Source: Streptomyces sp. KL109B
GTDB lineage: Bacteria; Actinomycetota; Actinomycetes; Streptomycetales; Streptomycetaceae
Assembly (NCBI RefSeq): GCF_030766935.1
Contig: NZ_JASERL010000016.1
Coordinates: forward strand, 124,001 to 188,000
Direction of reading: 5' to 3'
Length of the DNA: 64,000 nt
Shown here piece after piece: positions 48,743-57,754 of the stretch; the first letter of the stretch is position 1, and every line of letters starts with the position of its first letter. A program made the position numbers and the translations under genes. The notes beneath the pieces are model-generated. The model saw only the letters and a program-made list of their open reading frames with translations, made no database searches and was not told where the DNA came from.

Positions 48743-49869
48743 CGCGACGACCGACACATCAAGCCCCTCCGGCACATCAAGCTCCGCCGGCACATCAAGC
48801 CCCTCCGGCGATTGAGGAGCGGGGTCCGGGGCAGAGCCCCGCGACGTTCACGGTCGTCATCTGCGTCTACACCGAAGACCGCTGGCACGACATCCTCGCC
48901 GCCGTCGACTCCATCCGCCAACAGTCATACGCCGCACTGGAAACCCTCCTCGTCGTCGACCACAACCCCGCACTACTGGCGCGCCTCACCGCCGAGTTCG
49001 AGGGCGCGGCGGACGTGCGAACACTGCCGAACGCCGGCCCCCGCGGCCTCTCCGCCGGGCGGAACACCGGGATCGCCGTCGCGCGCGGCGACATCGTCGC
49101 GTTCCTCGACGACGACGCCGTCGCCGAGCGGGACTGGCTGCGCTGGTTCGCCGCGGGCTACGCGGACCCGCGCGTCCTCGCGGTCGGCGGGCGCACCGAA
49201 CCCATCTGGGCGTCCGGGCGCCGACCCGCCTGGTTCCCTGAGGAGTTCGACTGGGTGGTGGGCTGCACGTACAGGGGGCTGCCGCGCGGCAAGGTCCAGG
49301 TGCGCAATGTGCTCGGCGGCAACGCCTCGTTCCGCCGCTCCGCGTTCGACATCGCGGGCGGCTTCGCGACCGGCATCGGCCGGGACGGCGACAAGCGCCC
49401 ACTGGGCTGCGAGGAGACGGAGCTGTGCATCCGGATCACGCGCGCGAGACCGGACGCGGTGCTCCTGATCGACGACCGGGCCGTCATCCACCACCGGGTG
49501 CCGGCGGGGCGCGAGCGGTTCGGCTACTTCCGTACGCGGACGTACGCGGAGGGCCTGTCGAAGGCGCTCGTCGCGCGAAGTGTCGGCTCCGACAAGGGGC
49601 TTGAGTCCGAGCGGGCGTACTCGACGCGGGTGCTGCCCGCCGGAGTGGCGCGCGGCGCCCGGGACTTCGCGCTCGGCCGGTCCGGTGGCGCGGGCCGCGC
49701 AGGGGCCATCGTCGCCGGGGTTCTGACGGCGGCCGGGGGGTACGCGCTGGGCTGCCTGCGGGCGCGCGGCGGCGGCGCGGCCTTCACCGTGGCGGAGATC
49801 GGGGCGCCCACGGAGGAACCCGCCGACGCGACCACTGAGGAAGCCGGGAGAACGGAGGCGGCCGCGTGA
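48739..49869 (+). CDS. Family 2 glycosyltransferase with repeat-derived N-terminus
   Basis: A 376-residue GT2 enzyme starting at TTG 48739, overlapping the previous stop by four bases. The catalytic core begins at about residue 36 (FTVVICVYTEDRWHDILAAV) and has the DxD in VAFLDDDAVAERDWL and the acceptor region GGNASFRRSAFDIAGGF, EETELCIRITRA. No in-frame ATG or GTG lies between the TTG and the core, so the first 35 residues are translated from the intergenic repeat at 48756-48841 (APPAH units and AIEERGPGQSP). The C-terminus has one hydrophobic segment and an acidic tail. It overlaps the deacetylase start (GTGA). Confidence 0.9.
   Translation: MTRRPTHQAPPAHQAPPAHQAPPAIEERGPGQSPATFTVVICVYTEDRWHDILAAVDSIRQQSYAALETLLVVDHNPALLARLTAEFEGAADVRTLPNAGPRGLSAGRNTGIAVARGDIVAFLDDDAVAERDWLRWFAAGYADPRVLAVGGRTEPIWASGRRPAWFPEEFDWVVGCTYRGLPRGKVQVRNVLGGNASFRRSAFDIAGGFATGIGRDGDKRPLGCEETELCIRITRARPDAVLLIDDRAVIHHRVPAGRERFGYFRTRTYAEGLSKALVARSVGSDKGLESERAYSTRVLPAGVARGARDFALGRSGGAGRAGAIVAGVLTAAGGYALGCLRARGGGAAFTVAEIGAPTEEPADATTEEAGRTEAAA
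48756..48841 (+). repeat. Intergenic-type repeat inside a coding sequence
   Basis: Three 18-bp tandem units (ACATCAAGCCCCTCCGGC, the middle one diverged) followed by ATTGAGGAGCGGGGTCCGGG and GCAGAGCCCCG, the element seen with one base change at 15673-15721. Here it is in frame at the start of a glycosyltransferase gene. Confidence 0.92.
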
Positions 49870-50690
49870 GCACACACCAGGCGGCGCCCGACGCCGGGTC
49901 GGTGCCGATCCTCATGTACCACGCCGTCAGCGCGGACCCGAACCCCGCGACGTACCAACTCTCGGTCTCCCCCGGCCAGTTCGCCCAGCAGATGGAGCTG
50001 CTCGCCGAGCGCGGATGCACGCCGCTGACCACCGCCGAACTCGCCGCCATCTGGCGCGACGGCGGCCGGACGCTGCCGGACCGGCCCGTCCTGATCACCT
50101 TCGACGACGGCTACGAGGGCGTGCACACACACGCCCTGCCCACCCTCGCCAAGCACGGCTTCACGGCCTCCCTGTTCGTCTCGACGGGCTGGCTGCGCGG
50201 CGCGTACGACACCGGGGGCGCGCTCGACGCGATGCTCGGCTGGGACCAGGTGCGGGCGCTCGCCGCGCACGGCGTGGAGATCGGCGGGCACAGCCACACC
50301 CACCCGCAGCTCGACCAACTCGACGACGCGGACCTGGAGTTCGAGCTGTTGCGCTGCCGGGAGCTCGTCGCCGCCGAACTGGGCACGGCGCCGGTCTCCT
50401 TCGCGTACCCGTACGGGCACTCCGACCGGCGGGTGCGGCGGGCGGTGCGGGCGGCCGGGTTCGCCCAGTCGCTCGCCGTCGGCAACGCGCTCGCCCGCCG
50501 CCGCCAAGGGCCGTACGCCCTGCGCCGCGTCACCGTCCGCCGCTCGACAGGACCCACCGAGTTCGAGCGGCTCGTCGACGGCCGTGCGATCGGCCGCACC
50601 TTCGCCAGGGACCGTGCCCTCACCAAGGGGTACGCCGTGGTCCGCAGAGCCCGACAGGCCCGCCGGAAGGCAGCGCGTACCCGTGTCTGA
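49866..50690 (+). CDS. Polysaccharide deacetylase (NodB domain)
   Basis: A 274-residue CE4-type deacetylase starting at GTG 49866. NodB motif 1 is LITFDDGYEG (Asp80-Asp81), motif 2 is GGHSHTHPQL (His142 and His146, metal ligands), and SFAYPYGHSD corresponds to the arginine/tyrosine motif region. There is no signal peptide, so it would act in the cytoplasm or in a complex with the membrane proteins of the operon. It removes acetyl groups from sugar residues of a polysaccharide or lipid-linked precursor. It overlaps both neighbours (4 bases and 8 bases). Confidence 0.93.
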   Translation: MSTHQAAPDAGSVPILMYHAVSADPNPATYQLSVSPGQFAQQMELLAERGCTPLTTAELAAIWRDGGRTLPDRPVLITFDDGYEGVHTHALPTLAKHGFTASLFVSTGWLRGAYDTGGALDAMLGWDQVRALAAHGVEIGGHSHTHPQLDQLDDADLEFELLRCRELVAAELGTAPVSFAYPYGHSDRRVRRAVRAAGFAQSLAVGNALARRRQGPYALRRVTVRRSTGPTEFERLVDGRAIGRTFARDRALTKGYAVVRRARQARRKAARTRV

Positions 50691-53600
50691 CACGAAGACC
50701 ACCCCCGCCGACGCCGACCCGACCGGCACCGCCGGAGCCGCGGCGCCGGCACCGGCCGGGCGCCGGCTCAGGCTGCCCGGCATAGGGCGCGGGAAGAAGG
50801 GCAACAAGGACGGCATGGGTGGGTCGGGGGGCGGGAGCCAGCTGTTCCGCAACGCCTATGCGCTGATGCTGAACACCGGCATCTCCGGCGTGCTCGGCGT
50901 CGGCTTCTGGCTGGCCGCCGCGCACTACTACACGGCGGACGCGGTCGGGCAGGGCTCGGCGGCGATCGCGGCGATGAAGTTCCTCGCGGGCCTCACCGCC
51001 GTGACGCTGACCGGAGCGCTCGCCCGCTTCATCCCGATCGCCGGGCGCGCCACCGGACGGCTCATCTTCCGTACGTACGCGGGCAGTTCGGCGGCCGTCG
51101 CGTTCGCCGCGCTGATCTTCCTGCTCACGCTCGACACGTGGGGACCCTCGTACCGGTTCCTGCACGGCACGCTCCACGGGCTCGGCTTCGTCGTCGCCGT
51201 CATCGCCTGGTCGCTGCTCACACTCCAGGACGGGGTGCTCACCGGGCTGCGCAGCGCGCTGTGGGTACCAGTAGGCAACACAGTGTTCTCGCTGGTCAAG
51301 CTGGGTCTTCTGGTCGCGTTCGCGGGTGCGCTCGCGACGACCGGGGTGTTCGTGTCGTGGGTCGTGGCGATCGCGTTCTCCGTGCTGCCGCTCGGCCTGC
51401 TCGTGTTCCGTCGGCTCGTGCCCCGGCACATCGAGGCCACGGACGAGAGGACGAAACCGCCCTCGCTGCGCGAGATGGGCCGCTTCCTCGCCGGGGACTA
51501 CACGGGCTCGCTGTTCTCGCTCGCCGTCGTCTACCTGGTGCCCGTGCTCATCGCCTCGCAGGTCAGCTCGGCGGACAACGCGTACTTCTACATCGCGACC
51601 ACCATCGGCGGCACCGTCAATCTCCTCGCCATCAACATGGGCGCCTCGCTGACCGTCGAGGGCTCGCACGACCCGGCGACGCTCGCCGCGAACACCCGCG
51701 CCGCGCTGCGCCGCATGGCCCGCATCATGCTGCCGATCTGCGGCCTGCTGTTCATCCTGGCCCCCTACGTACTGCACGTGTTCGGGCAGGACTACTCCGA
51801 CGCGGCGACGCCGCTGCTGCGCTGGTTCGCGGTCGGGGCGGCGCTGCGGGTCGTCATGGAGACGTACTTCGCGGTGCTGCGCGCGCAGAGCCGCACCTCC
51901 GGACTCGCCTGGCTGCAGGGCCTGTTGTGCGTGCTCGTGCTCGGCCTGACGCTGCTGCTCCTGCCCCGCATGGGCCTCACAGGCGCGGGCGTCGCGGAGA
52001 TCTCCTCGCTCACCGTGATCGTGGCGATCGCCGCGCCGAAGCTGTGGCGCGTCGTCCGCACCGCGCCCGCCGAGCCGGCCCCCGAGGACGCGCCGCCCGA
52101 CGGCGACCTCGCCGACCTCGGCACCCCGAAGGCGCGCACGGCCGGCGACGAGCGCCCCAAGTGGGCGCTGCGCGACGCGATGGACTCGGACACGCTGCAA
52201 CTCGCGGTGCAGCTGAACCTGGACCACCAGGAACGCCGCCCGGACGTGCGACCGGGCCCCGTGACACCGCCGCGGGGAACGCACCTGCCGACGTGGGCGA
52301 CGAAGCCTCCGGCGACGGCGCCGACATCGCCACCCGTGCCCCCGCCCCCGCCCCCGTCCCCGTCGCCATCCCCATCCGCTGCCGCCACCGACCCGCACCT
52401 GGAATCGGTGGACCTGACCTTCGAACCAGCCCCAGCCCCAGAACCCGAACCTGACCCCCAACCCGCCCCCGCATTCCCCACCCCACCATCGGAGCCACCC
52501 CACCCGGCGGCCCACCCGGCGGCCCGCCTCACACCCACCGCCCTCGTCCTCGCCCTGCTGCTCGTGGCGGCGCTCGGGCTCTACTGGGGCCCGGTCCTCG
52601 GGATGGGCGAGACGGACCTGAACCGGATGGGCGGGCTCGGCCTGATCTCCGTCCTGTCCCCCGTGACGCTGCTCGGCGCGGCCCTGCTCATCGGCGTATT
52701 CGCCTCGCTGCTCTGGCTCGAACGCCCGCACAAGCGACTCCTCATGCTCACCCTGCTCGCCACGGTCGTCTCGCTGCACGCGCTGCCCGCCGTGATCGAG
52801 GCGGAGCCGCGGTTCGCGACGGCCTGGCAGCACCTGGGCTTCATGGACTACATCGACCGCACCGGCTCCGCCGTCCCCGACCTAGACGCCCGCTGGAGCT
52901 GGCCCGGCTTCTTCGCCGCGGCGGCCTTCCTCGCGAAGGCCTGCGGCGTCGACGACCTCACCGAACTCATCCGCTGGTGGCCCACCGCCATCCAACTCCT
53001 CTACCTGGCACCGATGTTCCTGCTGCTGCGCTCCGTACGGGCGAGCTGGCGGGCCAAGTGGACCGGCCTGTGGCTGTTCGTGCTCAGCGGCTGGGTGGGC
53101 CAGGACTACTTCTCGCCGCAAGGGTTCACGTACCTCCTCTATCTGGTCTTCGTGGCGATCCTGCTGGTCTACTTCCGCGCGCCGCGCACCCTGTGGGCGA
53201 AGTGGCGCCCCGGCGAGACGGAGGTCGCGCCGACCGACAGACGGCAGCGCGCGGTGCTGCTCGTCGTCCTGGTCGCGGTGTTCGCGGCGACGGTCCCCGC
53301 ACACCAGCTGACGCCCTTCGTGATGCTGGGCGTCCTCACGGTCCTCGTCCTGGTCGGCAGGTCCGAACTCCGCGGCCTGCCACTCCTGTTCGGCGTCATC
53401 GTCGTCGTCTGGCTCGGCTTCCTCGCGGAGCCGTACTGGTCGGGGCACTTCAACGACCTGTTCGGCGGGATCGGCGGCGTCGGCGGCAATGTGACGTCCT
53501 CGGTCTCCGGCCGTATCCAGGACGGCAGTTCGACCCACAAGCTCGTCCTCTACACGCGCGTGGCCCTGGCCGGCGCGGTGCTCGCGTTCGCCTGCTACGG

Positions 53601-54543
53601 CTGGTGGCGCCGCCGCGAATGGAAATACCGCGAACGCTCACTCCTCGTCCTCGCCTTCGTGCCGTTCCTGGGCTTCGGCATGCAGTCCTACGGCGGTGAG
53701 ATGGCGCTGCGCGTCTTCATGTTCGCCCTCCCGGGCGCGGCCCTGCTCGCCGGTCTCGCGCTCTTCCCGCGCACCGGCGTCACCGCGAAGGAGCGCGACA
53801 AGGACCGCATCAGCCTCGCCCCGATCGCGGCGCTCATGGCGGGCCTGCTGCTCATGGGCGGCTTCCTGGTGGCCCGTTGGGGCAACGAGCCGTTCGAGCG
53901 GATCCGCCCCGGCGAGGTCGCGGCGATGGACTACGTCTACGCCCACGACGAGCCGACGGTCCGCCTCCTGTGGCTGAGCAACGACACGGTCAACAACGTG
54001 ACGCCCGCGCTGCCGTGGGGCGCCCGCGACATGGAGAAGGTCAACTACGTGCCGACGCTCGCGCCCGTCGACCCGGTCCTGGTCGGCGGCCTCGTCAAGG
54101 CGCTCAAGGACGCGGGCCCCCACTCGTACCTCATGCTCAACAAGAGCCAGGTCGTCTACCTCCAGATGGACGTCGGCTACTCCAAGGCGTGGCCCACGCG
54201 CCTCGTCGAGAACCTGGACCGCCGCGAGGAACTGAAGAAGGTGTACGTCAACGCGGACGTCACCATGTACCAACTCCGCAAGGAACCCACAGGCAAGGTC
54301 GCGAAGGCCGACCCGGGCCCGATCGGCCCACAGATCACCTGGACCCCCTGGTCCCTGGTGGGCGCGCTCGCGGCGATCGCGCTGATCGCGCTCCTGACGG
54401 CCCGCGAGGTCGTCCGCGTCGCCCTCCGCCCCACCGTCCGCCAACTCCGCTGGCTGCAAAGCACGTTCTGGTTCTCCCTACCGCTCCTGGCGGTGGTCCT
54501 GGCATCCCTGATCCAACGCTTCATCACGATGGGCCTCACGTAG
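50683..54543 (+). CDS. Flippase-membrane glycosyltransferase-like fusion protein
   Basis: A 1,286-residue membrane protein starting at GTG 50683, eight bases inside the deacetylase gene. After a Gly-rich tail, residues about 45-458 form a polysaccharide-exporter (Wzx/MATE-like) domain with about 12 to 14 helices (NAYALMLNTGISGVLGVGFW, GDYTGSLFSLAVVYLVPVLI). A cytoplasmic linker (459-616) holds a Pro-rich run (PPVPPPPPPSPSPSPS). Residues from 617 to the end form a second multi-helix domain with a long outside loop near the C-terminus (EPFERIRPGEVAAMDYVYAH to NADVTMYQL) and two last helices, as in GT-C type enzymes. One chain may thus flip and extend or modify a lipid-linked glycan. The fusion is intact, with no frameshift. 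Confidence 0.85.
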   Translation: MSDTKTTPADADPTGTAGAAAPAPAGRRLRLPGIGRGKKGNKDGMGGSGGGSQLFRNAYALMLNTGISGVLGVGFWLAAAHYYTADAVGQGSAAIAAMKFLAGLTAVTLTGALARFIPIAGRATGRLIFRTYAGSSAAVAFAALIFLLTLDTWGPSYRFLHGTLHGLGFVVAVIAWSLLTLQDGVLTGLRSALWVPVGNTVFSLVKLGLLVAFAGALATTGVFVSWVVAIAFSVLPLGLLVFRRLVPRHIEATDERTKPPSLREMGRFLAGDYTGSLFSLAVVYLVPVLIASQVSSADNAYFYIATTIGGTVNLLAINMGASLTVEGSHDPATLAANTRAALRRMARIMLPICGLLFILAPYVLHVFGQDYSDAATPLLRWFAVGAALRVVMETYFAVLRAQSRTSGLAWLQGLLCVLVLGLTLLLLPRMGLTGAGVAEISSLTVIVAIAAPKLWRVVRTAPAEPAPEDAPPDGDLADLGTPKARTAGDERPKWALRDAMDSDTLQLAVQLNLDHQERRPDVRPGPVTPPRGTHLPTWATKPPATAPTSPPVPPPPPPSPSPSPSAAATDPHLESVDLTFEPAPAPEPEPDPQPAPAFPTPPSEPPHPAAHPAARLTPTALVLALLLVAALGLYWGPVLGMGETDLNRMGGLGLISVLSPVTLLGAALLIGVFASLLWLERPHKRLLMLTLLATVVSLHALPAVIEAEPRFATAWQHLGFMDYIDRTGSAVPDLDARWSWPGFFAAAAFLAKACGVDDLTELIRWWPTAIQLLYLAPMFLLLRSVRASWRAKWTGLWLFVLSGWVGQDYFSPQGFTYLLYLVFVAILLVYFRAPRTLWAKWRPGETEVAPTDRRQRAVLLVVLVAVFAATVPAHQLTPFVMLGVLTVLVLVGRSELRGLPLLFGVIVVVWLGFLAEPYWSGHFNDLFGGIGGVGGNVTSSVSGRIQDGSSTHKLVLYTRVALAGAVLAFACYGWWRRREWKYRERSLLVLAFVPFLGFGMQSYGGEMALRVFMFALPGAALLAGLALFPRTGVTAKERDKDRISLAPIAALMAGLLLMGGFLVARWGNEPFERIRPGEVAAMDYVYAHDEPTVRLLWLSNDTVNNVTPALPWGARDMEKVNYVPTLAPVDPVLVGGLVKALKDAGPHSYLMLNKSQVVYLQMDVGYSKAWPTRLVENLDRREELKKVYVNADVTMYQLRKEPTGKVAKADPGPIGPQITWTPWSLVGALAAIALIALLTAREVVRVALRPTVRQLRWLQSTFWFSLPLLAVVLASLIQRFITMGLT

Positions 54544-54554
54544 TTCACGCGGAC

Positions 54555-54578
54555 GGCTGCGGTACTACCGCCGCAGCC
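54555..54578. terminator. Hairpin between convergent flippase-fusion and glycosidase genes
   Basis: Eight-bp arms GGCTGCGG / CCGCAGCC with an 8-base loop in the 21-base gap, overlapping the glycosidase stop. Confidence 0.6.
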
Positions 54579-55986
54579 ACTTCACCTCGTAGCCCCGCAT
54601 CGGGAACCGCTGCCCGTCGATCTTCGCGCTGATCGGCCGCTTCAGGGTGTTCACGACGAGTACGGCCTTGTCGTCGGCGAGGACGCGTACGTTCGGCACG
54701 TCGTCCGCCGCCACCGACACCTTCTCGTACTTGGTGCCGGGGCCGAACTCTTCGTTGAACCGGGACACCAAGTCGTACATGGGGAGTGCGCTTCCGCCGG
54801 TGGAGCGGTCCGTGGGCCGCCACAGACAACCGGCGCACCCCGCCCCCTTCTCGTCCTCCGGGTTCCAGTAGAACCCGGACGTCGCCCCACCCCTGGCCAT
54901 CGCGATCATCCCGGCCGCCTGCACGGCGACCCGGTGCGGCTCGCTCCAGCCCTGCCGCTCGTCCCTGCTGTCGGCGGGCTCCACGTAGTACTCCGCCCAC
55001 CACAGCGGCAGGTTCCCGGTCTGCCGCTCGATCCACCTGCCGACGGCGGTGAACTTGTCGGTGGCGCCGAACTCGTCCGGCAGCATCTCGTCGTCATTCG
55101 TATAACTCGACCCGTCGACGACGACGAAGTCGGCGCCCACCTTGTTCCGGTTCCAGTAGTCGAAGGCGTCGACGATCCGCTGGTCCATCCGCCCCCAGGG
55201 CCCCTTGACGGCATCGGACCCGCCATCGCTCTGCTTCGGATGCAGGCTGTCCATGACGAGGTACGGTCCGCCGACCATGATGTCCTTGCGTACGTCCTTC
55301 AACGCGCGGTACACGAGGTTGTAGAGCTTCGTGTACCCCTCGTAGTCCCAGCGGCCCTCGTCATCGCTCCAGAACCCCTTGAACTCGTTCCAGACGATGA
55401 AGTGCCGGACGTACGGATACCGCTTGGCGACGGTCGCCGCGAGCTTCGCGAAGTCCTTGTAGTGCTCGGGCGACGGCGCGGTCTCCAGGGCCGCCTTGCT
55501 CCAGTTCGTATTGCCGACGCCTGCCTTCCCGCCCTTCATCCAGTCGGGCGCGCAGCACAGCGTGACCACGGGCGTGCCACCGGACTTGCGGACGAAGTCG
55601 ATGCGCCGGTCCATCTCCTCGAACTGGTAACGCCCCTTGACCGGCTCCGGGTTGCTCGCCCCCCAGCCCATGATGTGCTGGTTCTGCGGCATCGGGCGCT
55701 CGCCGAGCAGCTTCTCCGCGCGCTCGGTCGCGGCGGACGAGCCCTCGTCGGCGGAGAACTGGGTGTGCGTGAACCCCCAACCCACTTGCGGCCCAAGCTC
55801 TTTGGGGGGTTCACCGGGCGTGCCGTGCACCTTGTCGCCGTCGGCCGTGGTGCCCGCGGTGTCGTGGTTGCCGTCAGGAAGCGTGCTGATGACCGTCAGC
55901 ACCAGGGCCAGTACGGCCATCCCTACGCCGATCAGGGCGACGAGCCGCCAGCGGCGCGCCCCCGATTCCCACCCATGACGTCCCAT
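54565..55986 (-). CDS. Membrane-anchored glycoside hydrolase, clan GH-A (GH39-like)
   Basis: A 473-residue exported glycosidase. Residues 15-37 form a membrane anchor (LVALIGVGMAVLALVLTVIS), then the extracellular catalytic domain. The clan GH-A acid/base is Glu201 in HFIVWNEFKGFW and the nucleophile Glu332 in LPLWWAEYYVEP, which fits GH39-type beta-xylosidases. The C-terminal beta-strand region (RVLADDKAVLVVNTLKRPIS) matches the small sandwich that follows the barrel in this family. It faces the polysaccharide operon, so it may trim or release that polymer. ATG 55986 is chosen. Confidence 0.87.
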   Translation of the reverse strand: MGRHGWESGARRWRLVALIGVGMAVLALVLTVISTLPDGNHDTAGTTADGDKVHGTPGEPPKELGPQVGWGFTHTQFSADEGSSAATERAEKLLGERPMPQNQHIMGWGASNPEPVKGRYQFEEMDRRIDFVRKSGGTPVVTLCCAPDWMKGGKAGVGNTNWSKAALETAPSPEHYKDFAKLAATVAKRYPYVRHFIVWNEFKGFWSDDEGRWDYEGYTKLYNLVYRALKDVRKDIMVGGPYLVMDSLHPKQSDGGSDAVKGPWGRMDQRIVDAFDYWNRNKVGADFVVVDGSSYTNDDEMLPDEFGATDKFTAVGRWIERQTGNLPLWWAEYYVEPADSRDERQGWSEPHRVAVQAAGMIAMARGGATSGFYWNPEDEKGAGCAGCLWRPTDRSTGGSALPMYDLVSRFNEEFGPGTKYEKVSVAADDVPNVRVLADDKAVLVVNTLKRPISAKIDGQRFPMRGYEVKWLRR

Positions 55987-56159
55987 CAAGGACAAGAGTA
56001 ACGAGGGTAGTTGGCGGAAGGGCCGGCTCCGTTGCCACGGACTCGTAACGAGGTTCGACACCCGGGGTACGCGTGTCGGCCGGTACGAGGGGCCCCCGGC
56101 CAGGCGGCTCGCTGCGGAAATTGCGTGCGGGGCGACCGTTCGTGCCGGATCATGGCGGC

Positions 56160-57254
56160 ATGTCTGCGAACCCATTCGACGTGCTGCCGGTCCGGCTGGG
56201 CGTCGACGACAGCGACTCGCCGTCCGACGTCGTCGACGCGCTGTTCCTCGGCCGCTTCGCCACGGGCGAGCAACCCTTCTCGCACTCCGCCAACATCGAC
56301 CGGGTCCGCTCCGCGGCGACCCTCCTGCCGCCCGGCTCGCGCGTCCTGCGCTGCGCGCGCGACGACGACCGCAGCGCGACGCTCGCCGAGGGCGACGGGT
56401 GGACGCTGCTGATCTCCCGGTGGAACAGGGGCGCCGACGTCACGGTGACGGCGACGACGGCGGAGCTGGCGGAGAAGGTCCTCGGGCAGGCCACGGACGG
56501 CGCGGCCGACGAGCCCGAACCCCAGCCGGAGAACGTCACGATGGGCTTCTGGTACGTGTCGCCGCGGCGCGGCCCGCACCGTACGACGCGGCAGATCGCG
56601 GCCGGTACGTGGGACGAGGTGCGGCCCAACTACACGGCGCCGGTCGCCGAGGCGATGGACGGCCTGATGAAGACCCGCCCCGAGGACATCGCGGGCCGCC
56701 TGCTGCTCCTGCACGGCCCGCCCGGCACGGGCAAGACCTCGGCTCTTCGTACGCTGGCCCGCTCCTGGCGGGACTGGTGCCAGGTCGACTGCGTCCTCGA
56801 CCCCGAGCGGCTCTTCTCCGACGTCGGCTACCTCATGGACATCGCGATCGGCGAGGACGACGGCTCGGCGAACGGCCGCTGGCGGCTGCTCCTCCTGGAG
56901 GACTGCGACGAACTGATCCGCGGCGAGGCCAAGCACACGGCGGGCCAGGCGCTGTCACGGCTGCTGAACCTCACGGACGGCCTGCTCGGCCAGGGCCGCA
57001 ACGTCCTCGTCGGCGTCACGACCAACGAAGACCTGGAACGCCTCCACCCGGCCGTCGTCCGCCCCGGCCGGTGCCTCGCCCGCATCGAGGTCTCCCCGCT
57101 GACCCGCCGCGAGGCGACGGACTGGCTCGGCACGGAGGAGGGAGTGGGGCGCGAGGGCGCGACACTGGCGGAGCTGTACGCCTTGCGCCGCGGGGTGTCT
57201 CCGACGGCTGTGCCGGACCAGCGGGGCGGGGCGGAGGCGGGGTTGTACCTGTGA
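56160..57254 (+). CDS. AAA-family ATPase with N-terminal DUF5925-like domain
   Basis: A 364-residue ATPase. The N-terminal 120 residues form an unknown domain (VVDALFLGRFATGEQPFSHS). The AAA core has Walker A LLHGPPGTGKTS with Lys192, Walker B RLLLLEDCDEL, sensor 1 in GVTTNEDLERLHPAVVRPG, and the Arg finger in that string. AAA proteins of this type remodel protein substrates; the client is unknown. It is followed by heptamer repeats. ATG 56160 is used; an overlapping ATG in another frame at 56152 is not coding. Confidence 0.88.
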   Translation: MSANPFDVLPVRLGVDDSDSPSDVVDALFLGRFATGEQPFSHSANIDRVRSAATLLPPGSRVLRCARDDDRSATLAEGDGWTLLISRWNRGADVTVTATTAELAEKVLGQATDGAADEPEPQPENVTMGFWYVSPRRGPHRTTRQIAAGTWDEVRPNYTAPVAEAMDGLMKTRPEDIAGRLLLLHGPPGTGKTSALRTLARSWRDWCQVDCVLDPERLFSDVGYLMDIAIGEDDGSANGRWRLLLLEDCDELIRGEAKHTAGQALSRLLNLTDGLLGQGRNVLVGVTTNEDLERLHPAVVRPGRCLARIEVSPLTRREATDWLGTEEGVGREGATLAELYALRRGVSPTAVPDQRGGAEAGLYL

Positions 57255-57282
57255 CGTCGCGGCTCCGACGGTGAGCCCGGCG

Positions 57283-57324
57283 GCATCGGGCATCGGGCAT
57301 CGGGCATCGGGCATCGGGCATCGG
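57283..57324. repeat. Heptamer tandem repeat, six copies
   Basis: Six perfect copies of GCATCGG just after the AAA gene and about 100 bases before the Uma2 pseudogene. Perfect identity suggests recent expansion by slippage. I see nothing else in 57255-57423. Confidence 0.93.
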
Positions 57325-57423
57325 GTCAACGTCACCGCTGGTTCACACGTTCGCAGGACCCCGATTCCGTACCCGCTCGATACGCTGGAGGCGTCCGCCG
57401 GACTCCGTCGCATGGGAGCAGTG

Positions 57424-57712
57424 ATGAGCGTGGAACACGAGGTCGGCGGGGCACCCGAGCGGCCGTCGTACCGCTGGCCCGTGCCGCCGACGGGCGGCTG
57501 GACCGGCGACGACCTGGATCGGCTTCCTGACCTACTGGCGTGTCGAGAACGACCGGGGCCGCGCGGTCGTCTACGCCTTCGAACTCGAACCCGCGACCCG
57601 CGTCTACACCCCGACCGGCATCTTCCACGACCGCGTCAAGGTGTCCGTGCCGTTCCCGGTGGACCTGGACCTGAGCGAGATCGCACCGCGCCGGAGCCGG
57701 GGCGAGGCGTAG
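57424..57712 (+). pseudogene. Uma2-family protein, internally deleted pseudogene
   Basis: The first 36 codons from ATG 57424 (YRWPVPPTGGWTGDDLDRLP) match the N-terminus of Uma2-type nuclease-fold proteins. The next recognisable part, in another frame from about 57542, is the family C-terminus (VENDRGRAVVYAFELEPATR, then TGIFHDRVKVSVPFPVDLDL), with a stop at 57712. The middle, about 110-130 codons containing the acidic catalytic residues of the restriction-endonuclease-like fold, is missing at the junction near 57525-57540. Intact members are about 190 residues. This is a clean deletion with frameshift rather than a diverged gene. Confidence 0.8.
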
Positions 57713-57754
57713 GGACTCGGCGGGGGCCAAGAAGGGGCCAAGAGCAGGCGCGGG

